The notes under the pieces were generated by a model, which did no database searches, was not told the origin of the DNA, and worked only from the letters and a program-made list of their open reading frames with translations. This document shows, one piece after another, positions 6,886 to 14,847 of a DNA stretch of 64,000 nucleotides (the stretch's first letter is position 1; each line of letters opens with the position of its first letter). Both the position numbers and the translations under genes were made by a program. The DNA lies in the NCBI RefSeq assembly GCF_030503675.1, contig NZ_CP129964.1, forward strand, positions 3,038,001-3,102,000. Reading direction: 5' to 3'. This DNA comes from Lutimonas zeaxanthinifaciens (GTDB lineage: Bacteria; Bacteroidota; Bacteroidia; Flavobacteriales; Flavobacteriaceae).

Positions 6886-8146
6886 AAAGGTCAATATTAA
6901 TATCGATGGTAAAGAATACCAGGTATTAGAAAACAAAAAACTCGTTGACGCAGCCAAGGAAAATGGAATCTATATTCCTACTCTCTGCCATTTCAGAGAA
7001 ATAGATCCCTCTCTGGGCACCTGCAGGATCTGTACAGTTATGGTCAATGGAAAATTCACAACAAGTTGCACCACAAAAGTAAAAGAAGGGATGAAGGTGG
7101 AGATCAACTCGCCCGATCTCATCGATACGCGTAAAGCCATCATTGAAATGTTATTTGCCGAAGGAAATCATTTTTGCCCTTCTTGCGAAAAAAGTGGTAA
7201 TTGCGACCTGCAGAACCTGGCCTATGATATGGGAATAACGGTTTCCCGCTTCCCTCATGTGTTCAGTAATAAACATGTTGATTTCAATCCCAAAAGAATG
7301 ATCATGGAATCCAACCGATGCATTCTTTGCAGACGCTGTGTTGAAGAGGTCAGTACTTCTGATGGAATGGATATTTTTTCATTTGTAAATCGCGGGGTCA
7401 AGACCAGGGTTCATATTGATTATGAACAAGAACAAAAACTTTCTGAAGCAGAAGCGATTCACGCGATGAACATATGCCCCGTGGGAGCGATCCTTGTCAA
7501 AGGTATGATCTATAAAGAGCCCTTTGGAGAAAGAAAATATGACATTCTTGGAAAGACAAAACAAACCTCTTCCGGTGACCTCTGTGCCATTAAGAATGAA
7601 GATGAAAAATTTATCGTAGCTACAACCTCTTTGGCAGGCTGTTTTGGTTGTCATATGTCATTGCTTGACATTGATGCAGAGCTCATAGATATGCTGGAAA
7701 TTGTTGAATTCAACAAATCTCCACTAACGGACATCAAAAAATTTAGCAAGCGCTGCCATGTGGGATTGATCGAGGGTGGGGTTGCCAATTCCGAGAATAT
7801 AAAAGTCCTGAAGGAGTTTAGAAAAAAATGTGATATCCTCATCGCATTTGGGGAGTGCGCGATCATGGGCGGAATTCCTGCGATGCGAAATTTCTTCCCA
7901 CTTAAAGAATGTCTTGAAGAAGCTTACATTCACGGAATTACCAGTGAAATAGGTGCTAACACAATTCCTAATCATGTGGACATTCCTAAAATCCTGAACA
8001 ATGTTTATCCCACTAATGAAGTTGTCAAAATTGACCATTTCATTCCCGGGTGTCCTCCAAACGCCAATCATATCTGGAAAGCCGTAAAAAGCATACTTCT
8101 GGGTAAAGAATTTCCCGTTATGCACGAAGAATTTAAATACGACTAA
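6878..8146 (+). CDS. hoxUY: Fused HoxU-HoxY: diaphorase Fe-S subunit joined to hydrogenase small subunit
   Basis: One 422-residue frame holds two proteins that are usually separate. Residues 1 to about 228 are HoxU (NuoG N-terminus): [2Fe-2S] ligands Cys37, Cys49, Cys52, Cys64; the His98/Cys100/Cys103/Cys109 motif HFCPSCEKSGNC; then Cys148, Cys151, Cys154 and Cys200 for a further cluster. After a linker of about 15 residues, 245-422 are HoxY, with proximal [4Fe-4S] ligands Cys255, Cys258 (GCFGC), Cys327 (FGECAIMGG) and Cys392 (PGCPPN). The ATG at 6878 overlaps the hoxF stop (ATGAATAA), so translation is probably coupled; an in-frame GTG at 6839 lies inside hoxF and is unlikely. Both halves have full family length and all ligands, so this reads as a working fusion. 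Confidence 0.92.
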   Translation: MNKKVNINIDGKEYQVLENKKLVDAAKENGIYIPTLCHFREIDPSLGTCRICTVMVNGKFTTSCTTKVKEGMKVEINSPDLIDTRKAIIEMLFAEGNHFCPSCEKSGNCDLQNLAYDMGITVSRFPHVFSNKHVDFNPKRMIMESNRCILCRRCVEEVSTSDGMDIFSFVNRGVKTRVHIDYEQEQKLSEAEAIHAMNICPVGAILVKGMIYKEPFGERKYDILGKTKQTSSGDLCAIKNEDEKFIVATTSLAGCFGCHMSLLDIDAELIDMLEIVEFNKSPLTDIKKFSKRCHVGLIEGGVANSENIKVLKEFRKKCDILIAFGECAIMGGIPAMRNFFPLKECLEEAYIHGITSEIGANTIPNHVDIPKILNNVYPTNEVVKIDHFIPGCPPNANHIWKAVKSILLGKEFPVMHEEFKYD

Positions 8147-8157
8147 AAGCCAATATC

Positions 8158-9612
8158 ATGAGTCAAAAAATAGTCATTGATCCGGTAACAAGAGTTGAAG
8201 GTCACGGGAAAGTAACCATTCACCTCGACGATAATAACAAAGTAAAAGAATCGTTTTTCCATATAGTTGAATTCAGGGGTTTTGAAAAATTCATTCAAGG
8301 CCATCCCTATTGGGAAGCTCCTGTAATGGTACAACGGTTGTGCGGAATTTGTCCGGTGAGTCATCATTTAGCAGCAGCCAAAGCCATTGATCAAATCGTG
8401 GGGCTCGAACCTGAAGATCTTTCGCTCCCTGCTCAAAAAATCAGGAAGCTTTTACACTACGGCCAGATTTTTCAATCACATGCACTACACTTTTTCTACC
8501 TGGCTTCTCCTGATCTTCTTTTTGGAGTTGATGCCAAACCAAACAGGAGAAATGTCGTTTCCGTAGCCATGGAATATCCTGAACTTGCTAAAAAAGGAAT
8601 ACTGATGAGGAAGTTTGGACAGGAGATCATTGAGATGATTGCCGGAAAAAGAATTCATGGGATCTCAACAACCCCGGGGGGAGTACATAAAAAAATAAGT
8701 GCACAGGAACGCGATTATTTTTTGAGTGGAAAAGAAATTCCTTCTGTTGATGCAATGATCGAATGGTCCAAGGAAATACTGGAATTCATTAAAGTCTATT
8801 ATTCTAAAAATCAGGAATGGTTCCATCAGTTTGCCACCTTCCCTTCCGGTCACCTCGGGCTTGTTCATAAAGAAACGGGGCATCTGGATCTTTATGACGG
8901 TTATCTGAGAGCCATTGATGAGAATGGAAAGATCACACTTAACGATATCCCTTCTGATGATTATCAAAACTATTTTTATGAAGGAGTTGAAAAATGGTCT
9001 TATCTGAAGTTCCCGTATTTAAAACATCTGGGAAAAGAAAACGGATGGAATCGTGTTGGTCCGCTTGCAAGATTGAATGTATGTGAAGGAATTGATACTC
9101 CTTATGCTGCGTTTGAAAGGCTTTCCTATTTGAATGCCACAAGGGGAAAAACAAATAACAGTTCCATGTTTTCGCATTGGGCACGACTCATTGAATTGCT
9201 GCACTGCGCCGAAATGATGAAAGATCTTTTGGAAGACGACGATATTCTCAGTAATGATCTGACCCGAAGAGGTGAGAGAAGAAGTGAAGGAATTGGTATT
9301 ATTGAAGCCCCAAGAGGTACCTTGATTCATCATTATCAGGTGGACGAGAAAGACAGAATCACTCGATGTAACCTTATCGTTTCCACAACGCATAACAATG
9401 AAGCAATGAATCAGGCCGTAAAATGGGTAGCCAACAATGTCATTGACAGTAAACAAAAGATCACTGAAGATATGCTGAATCAGGTTGAAGTGGCCATCAG
9501 GGCTTATGACCCCTGCTTAAGTTGTGCCACACACGCCATGGGTAAAATGCCTTTGGAAATTAGTATTTATGATCATTTAGGAAATCTCACTGATGTCAAA
9601 AGAAAAAACTAA
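8158..9612 (+). CDS. hoxH: NAD-reducing hydrogenase large subunit HoxH
   Basis: NiFe catalytic subunit of the soluble bidirectional (group 3d-like) hydrogenase, 484 residues. The L1 motif RLCGICPVSHH gives Cys62 and Cys65; the L2 motif DPCLSCATH gives Cys453, Cys456 and His459. The last 25 residues (from AMGKMPLE) are the extension removed after nickel insertion. There is no signal peptide, so the enzyme is cytoplasmic. It starts 11 nt after hoxUY and overlaps hoxW by 20 nt. It is clearly different from HyaB, so the organism has two hydrogenases of different class. Confidence 0.96.
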   Translation: MSQKIVIDPVTRVEGHGKVTIHLDDNNKVKESFFHIVEFRGFEKFIQGHPYWEAPVMVQRLCGICPVSHHLAAAKAIDQIVGLEPEDLSLPAQKIRKLLHYGQIFQSHALHFFYLASPDLLFGVDAKPNRRNVVSVAMEYPELAKKGILMRKFGQEIIEMIAGKRIHGISTTPGGVHKKISAQERDYFLSGKEIPSVDAMIEWSKEILEFIKVYYSKNQEWFHQFATFPSGHLGLVHKETGHLDLYDGYLRAIDENGKITLNDIPSDDYQNYFYEGVEKWSYLKFPYLKHLGKENGWNRVGPLARLNVCEGIDTPYAAFERLSYLNATRGKTNNSSMFSHWARLIELLHCAEMMKDLLEDDDILSNDLTRRGERRSEGIGIIEAPRGTLIHHYQVDEKDRITRCNLIVSTTHNNEAMNQAVKWVANNVIDSKQKITEDMLNQVEVAIRAYDPCLSCATHAMGKMPLEISIYDHLGNLTDVKRKN

Positions 9613-10078
9613 AGATCTGTTGATCATTGGTATAGGAAATTCCGGCCGATCCGATGACGGACTCGGCTGGCAGCTCCTTGGATTTATTTCAAAATCATTC
9701 CCTGAAATTGAATGTCTGTACAGATATCAACTACAGGTTGAAGATGCTTCTATAATTTCATCTTACGATTCGGTCATATTTATAGACGCAACCCAGGAAG
9801 AAACTGAGAAGGGTTACTACTTCCGGCCCTGCAGTCGGAACAAGGGGTTTGGACTCACGTCGCATGCGCTTGAACCTTCGACCGTTCTCTGGCTGGAGAA
9901 TAAATTATTCAATAATAATCCTGCCTCGTATATTTTGGGAATTCAAGGATACAAATGGGAACTTTCTTCAGATCCCAGTGAAAATGGTTTGATTAATTTA
10001 AACCGGGCAATGGAGTTTGTCAAGTTAAAACTTAGCACTTTTCAAAATCAAGGGTATGATGTAAGTCATGTCTTGTAA
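9593..10078 (+). CDS. hoxW: Hydrogenase maturation protease, HoxW-like
   Basis: Endopeptidase that trims the C-terminus of the large subunit, here most likely HoxH, with which it overlaps by 20 nt in another frame. The 161-residue protein begins LLIIGIGNSGRSDDGLG, with Asp-Asp-Gly where HyaD-type proteases have Asp-Glu-Gly, and carries FIDAT and the His of TSHALEP as further metal-site residues. It is only distantly similar to the protease at 180-722, which fits one protease per large subunit. Confidence 0.9.
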   Translation: MSKEKTKDLLIIGIGNSGRSDDGLGWQLLGFISKSFPEIECLYRYQLQVEDASIISSYDSVIFIDATQEETEKGYYFRPCSRNKGFGLTSHALEPSTVLWLENKLFNNNPASYILGIQGYKWELSSDPSENGLINLNRAMEFVKLKLSTFQNQGYDVSHVL

Positions 10079-10099
10079 ATTACCCTTTTAGTATATTTG
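10073..10099 (+). promoter_or_regulatory. Candidate promoter of hypB-hypC
   Basis: TATATTTG at 10092-10099 matches TAnnTTTG exactly, with a TTG at 10073-10075 sixteen nt upstream (usual range 17-23). It overlaps the end of hoxW and leaves a leader of about 17 nt before hypB. It would let the maturation genes be made independently of the hox structural genes. Confidence 0.42.
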
Positions 10100-10120
10100 G
10101 AAAACTAAATCCTTAATTCT

Positions 10121-10996
10121 ATGTGTGGAACCTGTGGATGTGGAAGTCCTGAAGGACATATTTCCATCGAAAAACCCGGACATGATCCTAAAGATCATCA
10201 AAACGTGCATCATGATCATCACCACGATCATGGACATCACCACGATCATGGACATCACCACGATCATGGACATCACCACGATCATCATGGACATCACCAC
10301 GATCATGATCATCACCATGATCATCACGATAGCCGAAAAACCGTAATAGAGGTCCAGCAAAACATTCTTCAGCAAAATGATCTTATGGCCGCCAGAAACC
10401 GTGGATATTTTGATGCTAAAAATATTTATGCTCTAAATCTGGTAAGTTCACCTGGGTCAGGTAAAACAAGTATTCTTGAGAAAACACTTCAGGACAATAA
10501 AGAAAAAATTCGTTTTTCCGTTATAGAAGGTGACCAGCAAACGATGCAGGATGCAAATAGAATAGATGCCTTGAATGTGCCTGTAATTCAAATCAACACA
10601 GGGAAAGGGTGTCATTTGGAGAGTGATATGGTTTATAGTGCGGTCAAAAAGCTCAACCCTTCAGAATATTCAGTTTTGATGATTGAAAATGTCGGAAACC
10701 TGGTTTGCCCTTCTATGTTTGATCTGGGTGAAAACAAGAGAGTCGTTATCATTAGTATTACCGAAGGTGAAGATAAACCATTGAAATACCCCGATATGTT
10801 CCATGGTTCAGATATTTGTATTATCAATAAAATAGACCTTCTGCCCTATCTAAATTTTGACCTGGAAAAACTCAAATCATACGCCTTAAAAGTAAACCCT
10901 GACTTAAAATTCTTTGAGGTTTCGGCAACAACCGGTCAAGGTATGGAATCGTGGTATGACTGGATGAAAAATGAAATAAAATTTTTTGAGAATTAA
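10121..10996 (+). CDS. hypB: Hydrogenase nickel incorporation GTPase HypB with long His tract
   Basis: GTPase that hands nickel to the hydrogenase precursor together with HypA. The N-terminus MCGTCGCGS is the CxxCGC metal motif. Residues 21-70 contain 30 histidines and probably store nickel. The GTPase core follows, with P-loop SSPGSGKTS (about 109-117), VIEGDQQT, the metal-site segment ENVGNLVCP, and NKIDLL for guanine recognition. The His tract is written largely in an 18-bp DNA repeat and so may vary in length between strains. It has its own candidate promoter and is followed by hypC after 19 nt. Confidence 0.97.
   Translation: MCGTCGCGSPEGHISIEKPGHDPKDHQNVHHDHHHDHGHHHDHGHHHDHGHHHDHHGHHHDHDHHHDHHDSRKTVIEVQQNILQQNDLMAARNRGYFDAKNIYALNLVSSPGSGKTSILEKTLQDNKEKIRFSVIEGDQQTMQDANRIDALNVPVIQINTGKGCHLESDMVYSAVKKLNPSEYSVLMIENVGNLVCPSMFDLGENKRVVIISITEGEDKPLKYPDMFHGSDICIINKIDLLPYLNFDLEKLKSYALKVNPDLKFFEVSATTGQGMESWYDWMKNEIKFFEN
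10217..10330 (+). repeat. 18-bp tandem repeat coding for the HypB His tract
   Basis: Three perfect head-to-tail copies of CATCACCACGATCATGGA occupy 10217-10270, followed by degenerate copies with an inserted CAT codon. The unit encodes HHHDHG in frame. Copy number can change by slippage without breaking the frame. Confidence 0.85.
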
Positions 10997-11015
10997 TCTG
11001 TTAAATGACTAGACT

Positions 11016-11276
11016 ATGTGCCTCTCCATTCCGGGAAAACTAATTAAAATTACAGAACAACTCGATGATACCTTCCGAGTAGGAAGAGTCTCCTTTGACG
11101 GTATTATTAAGGAAGTGAGCCTGACACTGGTTCCTGAGGCAAAAGTGGGGGATTATGTTATGGTACACGTTGGTGCCGCCATAAGTGTCGTTAATGAAGA
11201 GGAAGCAAAAAAAACTTTTGAATTACTCAAACAGCTCGGGGAATTACACGAACTTGACGATTCGGATTCTCAATAA
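11016..11276 (+). CDS. hypC: Hydrogenase maturation chaperone HypC/HupF
   Basis: Small chaperone that, with HypD, carries the Fe(CN)2CO group to the large-subunit precursor. The 86 residues begin MCLSIPGKL, with the essential Cys2, and continue into the OB-like fold of the family (GDYVMVHVGAAI), ending in an acidic tail. It is the last gene of the plus-strand cluster and is followed at once by a strong terminator. hypD and hypE are not in the window and may lie beyond hypF to the left. Confidence 0.96.
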   Translation: MCLSIPGKLIKITEQLDDTFRVGRVSFDGIIKEVSLTLVPEAKVGDYVMVHVGAAISVVNEEEAKKTFELLKQLGELHELDDSDSQ

Positions 11277-11301
11277 AAAAGCTCCTTTCGGAGCTTTTTT
11301 T
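11275..11301. terminator. Bidirectional terminator between hypC and the AI-2E permease gene
   Basis: AAAAAAGCTCC, loop TTTC, GGAGCTTTTTT: a perfect stem with an A-run on one side and a T-run on the other. It serves convergent hypC and the gene ending at 11305. Confidence 0.9.
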
Positions 11302-11304
11302 AAA

Positions 11305-12399
11305 TTATTCTTCTGACGTTGGTTTGACTTTGGCTTTAGCAGGAGTATCAGAGTTTGCTTCTGCCACCCAATTCGTATACAACTGAAAGACCAGAGCCAA
11401 AATTACAGGCCCTATAAAAAGCCCCAGAATCCCTTGTAGCATCATACCACCAAGGGCTCCGATCAGTATAACCAGCATTGGGGTCTCAAGCCCTTTACCG
11501 AGTAAGATAGGTTTAAGGAAACTGTCAGACATAGATACTATAATCGAATAAATTGTAAATATTATGGCAGGTGTTGAGTCTGCATAAGAAAATACGATGG
11601 CTATAGCGGGTATCATGGCGATCAATGGAGGCAACTGGATTATTGCAAATATCAATACCAACATGGCAAATAAGGATGCTGCCGGAAGGTCGATGACTAT
11701 AAACCCAATATATGCCAGTGATGCCTGAATAATTGCCACAAGAAGAATTCCTTTTACAACAGATCTTATGGTACTTACACACATGGTCATTATTTCCTCT
11801 CCTTTACCTGAAACCAACCTGTTGATAAAATTTACTCCAGACTGGTAACCGGCGTCTGCCGAGGACATAAACACGGCAGCTATGATCAAGGCAAAGAGTC
11901 CTAAAGCAACAGAACCCATCAAACCTGCAAAACTGCTAAAAAACCAGCTCAATGAACTTGATATTTGATCTTTATACTTTACCATAAAGTTTTCAAGGTC
12001 ATGTGAAGCGGAAGCCCAAAGTTGATAAAGATCTTCACCTACTAAGGGCCAATCTCTTACAAATTCCGCAGGAGGAGGAACTTTTAAGGTACCTTCCTCA
12101 AAGCTTTGATAAAACTCCTGGCCTGAATCGATTATGGAACCTGTCAGTCCAACTGTGGGTACTACAATCAAAGCGATAAGAATAATTGTGAAAAGTGAGG
12201 TAATCAATCCTTTCTTCTTTCCCTTGGTTAATTTTAAGAGTTTCTGGTAGAAGGGATAGAGCGCTACGGCCACAATTATGGACCATACAATCAAAGTGAC
12301 AAAAGGTCTTATGATTAAAAAACTCCAAACCAGAAGCAGTGAGATCAGTACTATTTTGATATAAATATCAATGGGTTGTCTAGAATCTGTATTTTTCAT
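11305..12399 (-). CDS. AI-2E family transporter (PerM/YdiK-like membrane protein)
   Basis: Polytopic inner membrane protein of 364 residues with about eight hydrophobic segments. The conserved C-terminal pattern includes SDSFLKPILLGKG, PMLVILIGALGGM and GLFIGPVILAL, typical of the AI-2E/UPF0118 family. Members are variously linked to autoinducer export or Na+/H+ exchange, so the substrate here is unknown. It lies 16 nt downstream of the outer membrane factor gene and is probably the last gene of that operon. Confidence 0.9.
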   Translation of the reverse strand: MKNTDSRQPIDIYIKIVLISLLLVWSFLIIRPFVTLIVWSIIVAVALYPFYQKLLKLTKGKKKGLITSLFTIILIALIVVPTVGLTGSIIDSGQEFYQSFEEGTLKVPPPAEFVRDWPLVGEDLYQLWASASHDLENFMVKYKDQISSSLSWFFSSFAGLMGSVALGLFALIIAAVFMSSADAGYQSGVNFINRLVSGKGEEIMTMCVSTIRSVVKGILLVAIIQASLAYIGFIVIDLPAASLFAMLVLIFAIIQLPPLIAMIPAIAIVFSYADSTPAIIFTIYSIIVSMSDSFLKPILLGKGLETPMLVILIGALGGMMLQGILGLFIGPVILALVFQLYTNWVAEANSDTPAKAKVKPTSEE

Positions 12400-12415
12400 T
12401 ATCAGGGATTTTAAA

Positions 12416-13807
12416 TTAGTTTATTGTTTGTTCATCTTCAGGAGCATACCAACCGCCGCCTAAGGCTTCATAAAGTTTGATCACCGAAGTGAGTTCATTC
12501 TTAAAAGCTTCAGAAGCCTTTAATTCTGCGTTGAATTGCGATGTCTGCAGATTTAGAACTTCGAGATAACTGGTCAGTCCTCCATCGTAGCGTACCCAGG
12601 AAAGCTGTGAAGCCTTTGTGGCCATTTGCATTTGTTCATTCCTCAGATCATACTCTCTGCCATAGGTTTCAACGGCAATCATAGCGTCCTCTACTTCTTG
12701 CAAAGCCGTTAAGTACGTTGCTTCATAATTGAGCAGTAATTGCCTTGTCCGGGCCTCCTCTACTTCTACATTTCTTTGCAGTCTTCCCGCATTAAAGATA
12801 GGGCCCAATAGCTGCGCACCCAAATCAGCAAATAAAAAAGAAGGATTTACCAATTGGGCACCCATATCCAGACTTAATGTCAAAGAGGGGTATTTTAGCG
12901 CTTCCGCCACACCTATTCTCAAGGTTTGCGCATGGAGGTTGCGTTCTGCCTGAAGAATATCAGGCCTCCGATCGAGTAACTCTGAAGGTAAGCCTACCGG
13001 AATTTCAGGTATTGAGATTTGATCAAAAAGTGAATTGCCTCTTGGAATCTCCTTTGGTGCTGTTCCCAATAAAACACTAATGGCATTCTCGATCTGCCCC
13101 CTTGAACGGTCAAAAATTTCAATAGCGGTTTTGGCTTCACTCAATTGAATCTTTGACTGAGAGAGATCTACTTCACTTATAAATCCTCCATTGAATCTCG
13201 CCTGCATAACCTCAAGATTCTCCTGGAAATTTTGAGCCGTTTTCTCAGAAATAATGATCCGGTTATCCACATCCCTTAAAGATACATAGGCGGATGCAAC
13301 TGCAGATACAACGCTGATGTTTAATGCCTTATAGGCCTCTTCAGAAGCTAAATAGTTCTGAAGTGCAATTTTGTTCATCGATTTGATCTTTTGCCAAAGA
13401 TCAACGGTATACGAAACATTGACACCCCCACCTACTGAATTTGTCATTCCTGAAACTTCTGAATTCGCAACACTTGACCCATAGGCATTGTATCCTATGA
13501 AAGGATAATAATCAGCCTTGGCAATGTCAATTTGCAACTCTGCTTCCTGAATTCTTGAAATGGCGATCTGTATATTTTTATTATTTACCAGTGCCGTATC
13601 GATAAGATCCACAAGCACGCTGTCATTAAATAACCTCCACCAGGGAATATTTGAAATACTGCTGTCTTTTGGAAAATCCAGCTGAAATGATTCGGGAGTT
13701 TCGATCGGTTGTCGCTCGTAATCTCTTCCTACTTTACATCCTTCAACTAAGGAGAAAATGAAGCCCGTAAAACCGAGTATCAGCATATATTTTATGATGA
13801 CCTTCAT
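12416..13807 (-). CDS. Outer membrane efflux lipoprotein, OprM/NodT (TolC) family
   Basis: Trimeric outer membrane channel of a tripartite pump. The 463-residue protein starts with a signal sequence ending in a lipobox-like SLVEGC and then shows the two outer membrane efflux domains, with the conserved GLPSELLDRRPDILQAE segment near the middle. The start overlaps the stop of the DUF2955 gene by four bases. Together with the HlyD adaptor upstream it probably exports a small amphipathic or aromatic compound; nothing in the sequence identifies the substrate. Confidence 0.93.
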   Translation of the reverse strand: MKVIIKYMLILGFTGFIFSLVEGCKVGRDYERQPIETPESFQLDFPKDSSISNIPWWRLFNDSVLVDLIDTALVNNKNIQIAISRIQEAELQIDIAKADYYPFIGYNAYGSSVANSEVSGMTNSVGGGVNVSYTVDLWQKIKSMNKIALQNYLASEEAYKALNISVVSAVASAYVSLRDVDNRIIISEKTAQNFQENLEVMQARFNGGFISEVDLSQSKIQLSEAKTAIEIFDRSRGQIENAISVLLGTAPKEIPRGNSLFDQISIPEIPVGLPSELLDRRPDILQAERNLHAQTLRIGVAEALKYPSLTLSLDMGAQLVNPSFLFADLGAQLLGPIFNAGRLQRNVEVEEARTRQLLLNYEATYLTALQEVEDAMIAVETYGREYDLRNEQMQMATKASQLSWVRYDGGLTSYLEVLNLQTSQFNAELKASEAFKNELTSVIKLYEALGGGWYAPEDEQTIN

Positions 13808-14847
13808 GGTGTTTTCTTCTTTTTAGATTCTAAAATTCTATTCAGTATATTGAAAGCGATCACTACATATATTACAGCTATGGATATCTGGATCACTCTG
13901 CTCCAGACCTTACTTCCGGCTTCTGCATCAGAAGAAGTAACAGACCCCAGAATCAGTAAAAAAGTAGAAAAACCACTTCCGAAAATAGCGGCATATTTAC
14001 TGTCCGAAAATAGTCTGCTTCCAAAAAACATCCCAATAACAAATACCAGGAGCATCATAAAAGTAAAATTTGGAACAATTACAAGTAATTTATATGCCAA
14101 TATCCCAAACAGGCCTCCCAGAATATTTGCAACGATCATAACGAGTCCTACTTTGGGGTTGGCAAGTGCCGGACTAATCGATAAAATGGCAATAAAAGTA
14201 AGAATCAAGATACTGGAAGATAACTTGAACATGTAAAAAAGAAGCAACACAGGCAATAAAATGAGAATAATACTGACAGCATAATTATAACGTTCCTTCT
14301 CGCTTTGTTTTTTTACCTCTTCCTTTTTCTTCTCAAAAGGAATATCGGCACTACATAAGGGGAAAACCATAAAAACGATCTGCGACAAAATGACTGCCAT
14401 CAAGGCGTTAAAAACGAGCCTTGAGGCAATGTAACTCCCAATAGCCGCCGAATCAATCGAAACAAACGGAATGATCACCAGACTTACCAATGAGAATAAT
14501 TTTACCATCATCGGTATTTTGTCGGTATAATACAACCACAGTAAAGACAACAAAAGCAGCGGCATAAATACCATAGTATATTCTAAAAACAATTCAGAAA
14601 AAATAACAGCCGTTCCGGTTATTAAGGTTAAAATCAGCAAAAATCCTCCTCCCTGCTTCAAACTTAGTGGTTTGGCCCCAGGAGCAATATATCCCAGGGA
14701 AAGAACAGAAGTTAAATAAGCCAGGTCATAATTCATTAGGGAGGTCACTCCGAGAATAAAACAGGAACCCAGCACATACCTCATTACCGGCACCGTTGAA
14801 ACCCAGTCAATCGAAAACAATGATATTTTTCTGATTCTACCTGACAT
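13804..14847 (-). CDS. DUF2955-type inner membrane protein of an efflux system
   Basis: 347-residue protein with about nine or ten transmembrane segments in two halves separated by a charged cytoplasmic stretch (KKKEEVKKQSEKERYN). The pattern resembles DUF2955/FUSC-like proteins that occur beside HlyD adaptors in place of a classical RND or ABC pump; I assign this from overall pattern and context, not from a catalytic motif. It overlaps both neighbours by a few bases, so the three proteins are probably made in fixed proportion. Confidence 0.7.
   Translation of the reverse strand: MSGRIRKISLFSIDWVSTVPVMRYVLGSCFILGVTSLMNYDLAYLTSVLSLGYIAPGAKPLSLKQGGGFLLILTLITGTAVIFSELFLEYTMVFMPLLLLSLLWLYYTDKIPMMVKLFSLVSLVIIPFVSIDSAAIGSYIASRLVFNALMAVILSQIVFMVFPLCSADIPFEKKKEEVKKQSEKERYNYAVSIILILLPVLLLFYMFKLSSSILILTFIAILSISPALANPKVGLVMIVANILGGLFGILAYKLLVIVPNFTFMMLLVFVIGMFFGSRLFSDSKYAAIFGSGFSTFLLILGSVTSSDAEAGSKVWSRVIQISIAVIYVVIAFNILNRILESKKKKTP

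Noticed and set aside
10217-10330. Direct repeats that could suggest a CRISPR array
   Set aside because: Repeats are contiguous, without spacers, and encode the His tract in frame.
10125-10375. Long open frames on both strands through the His-repeat region
   Set aside because: They are products of the 18-bp repeat of hypB read in other frames; their translations are simple repeats of Ile, Met, Thr and Val.
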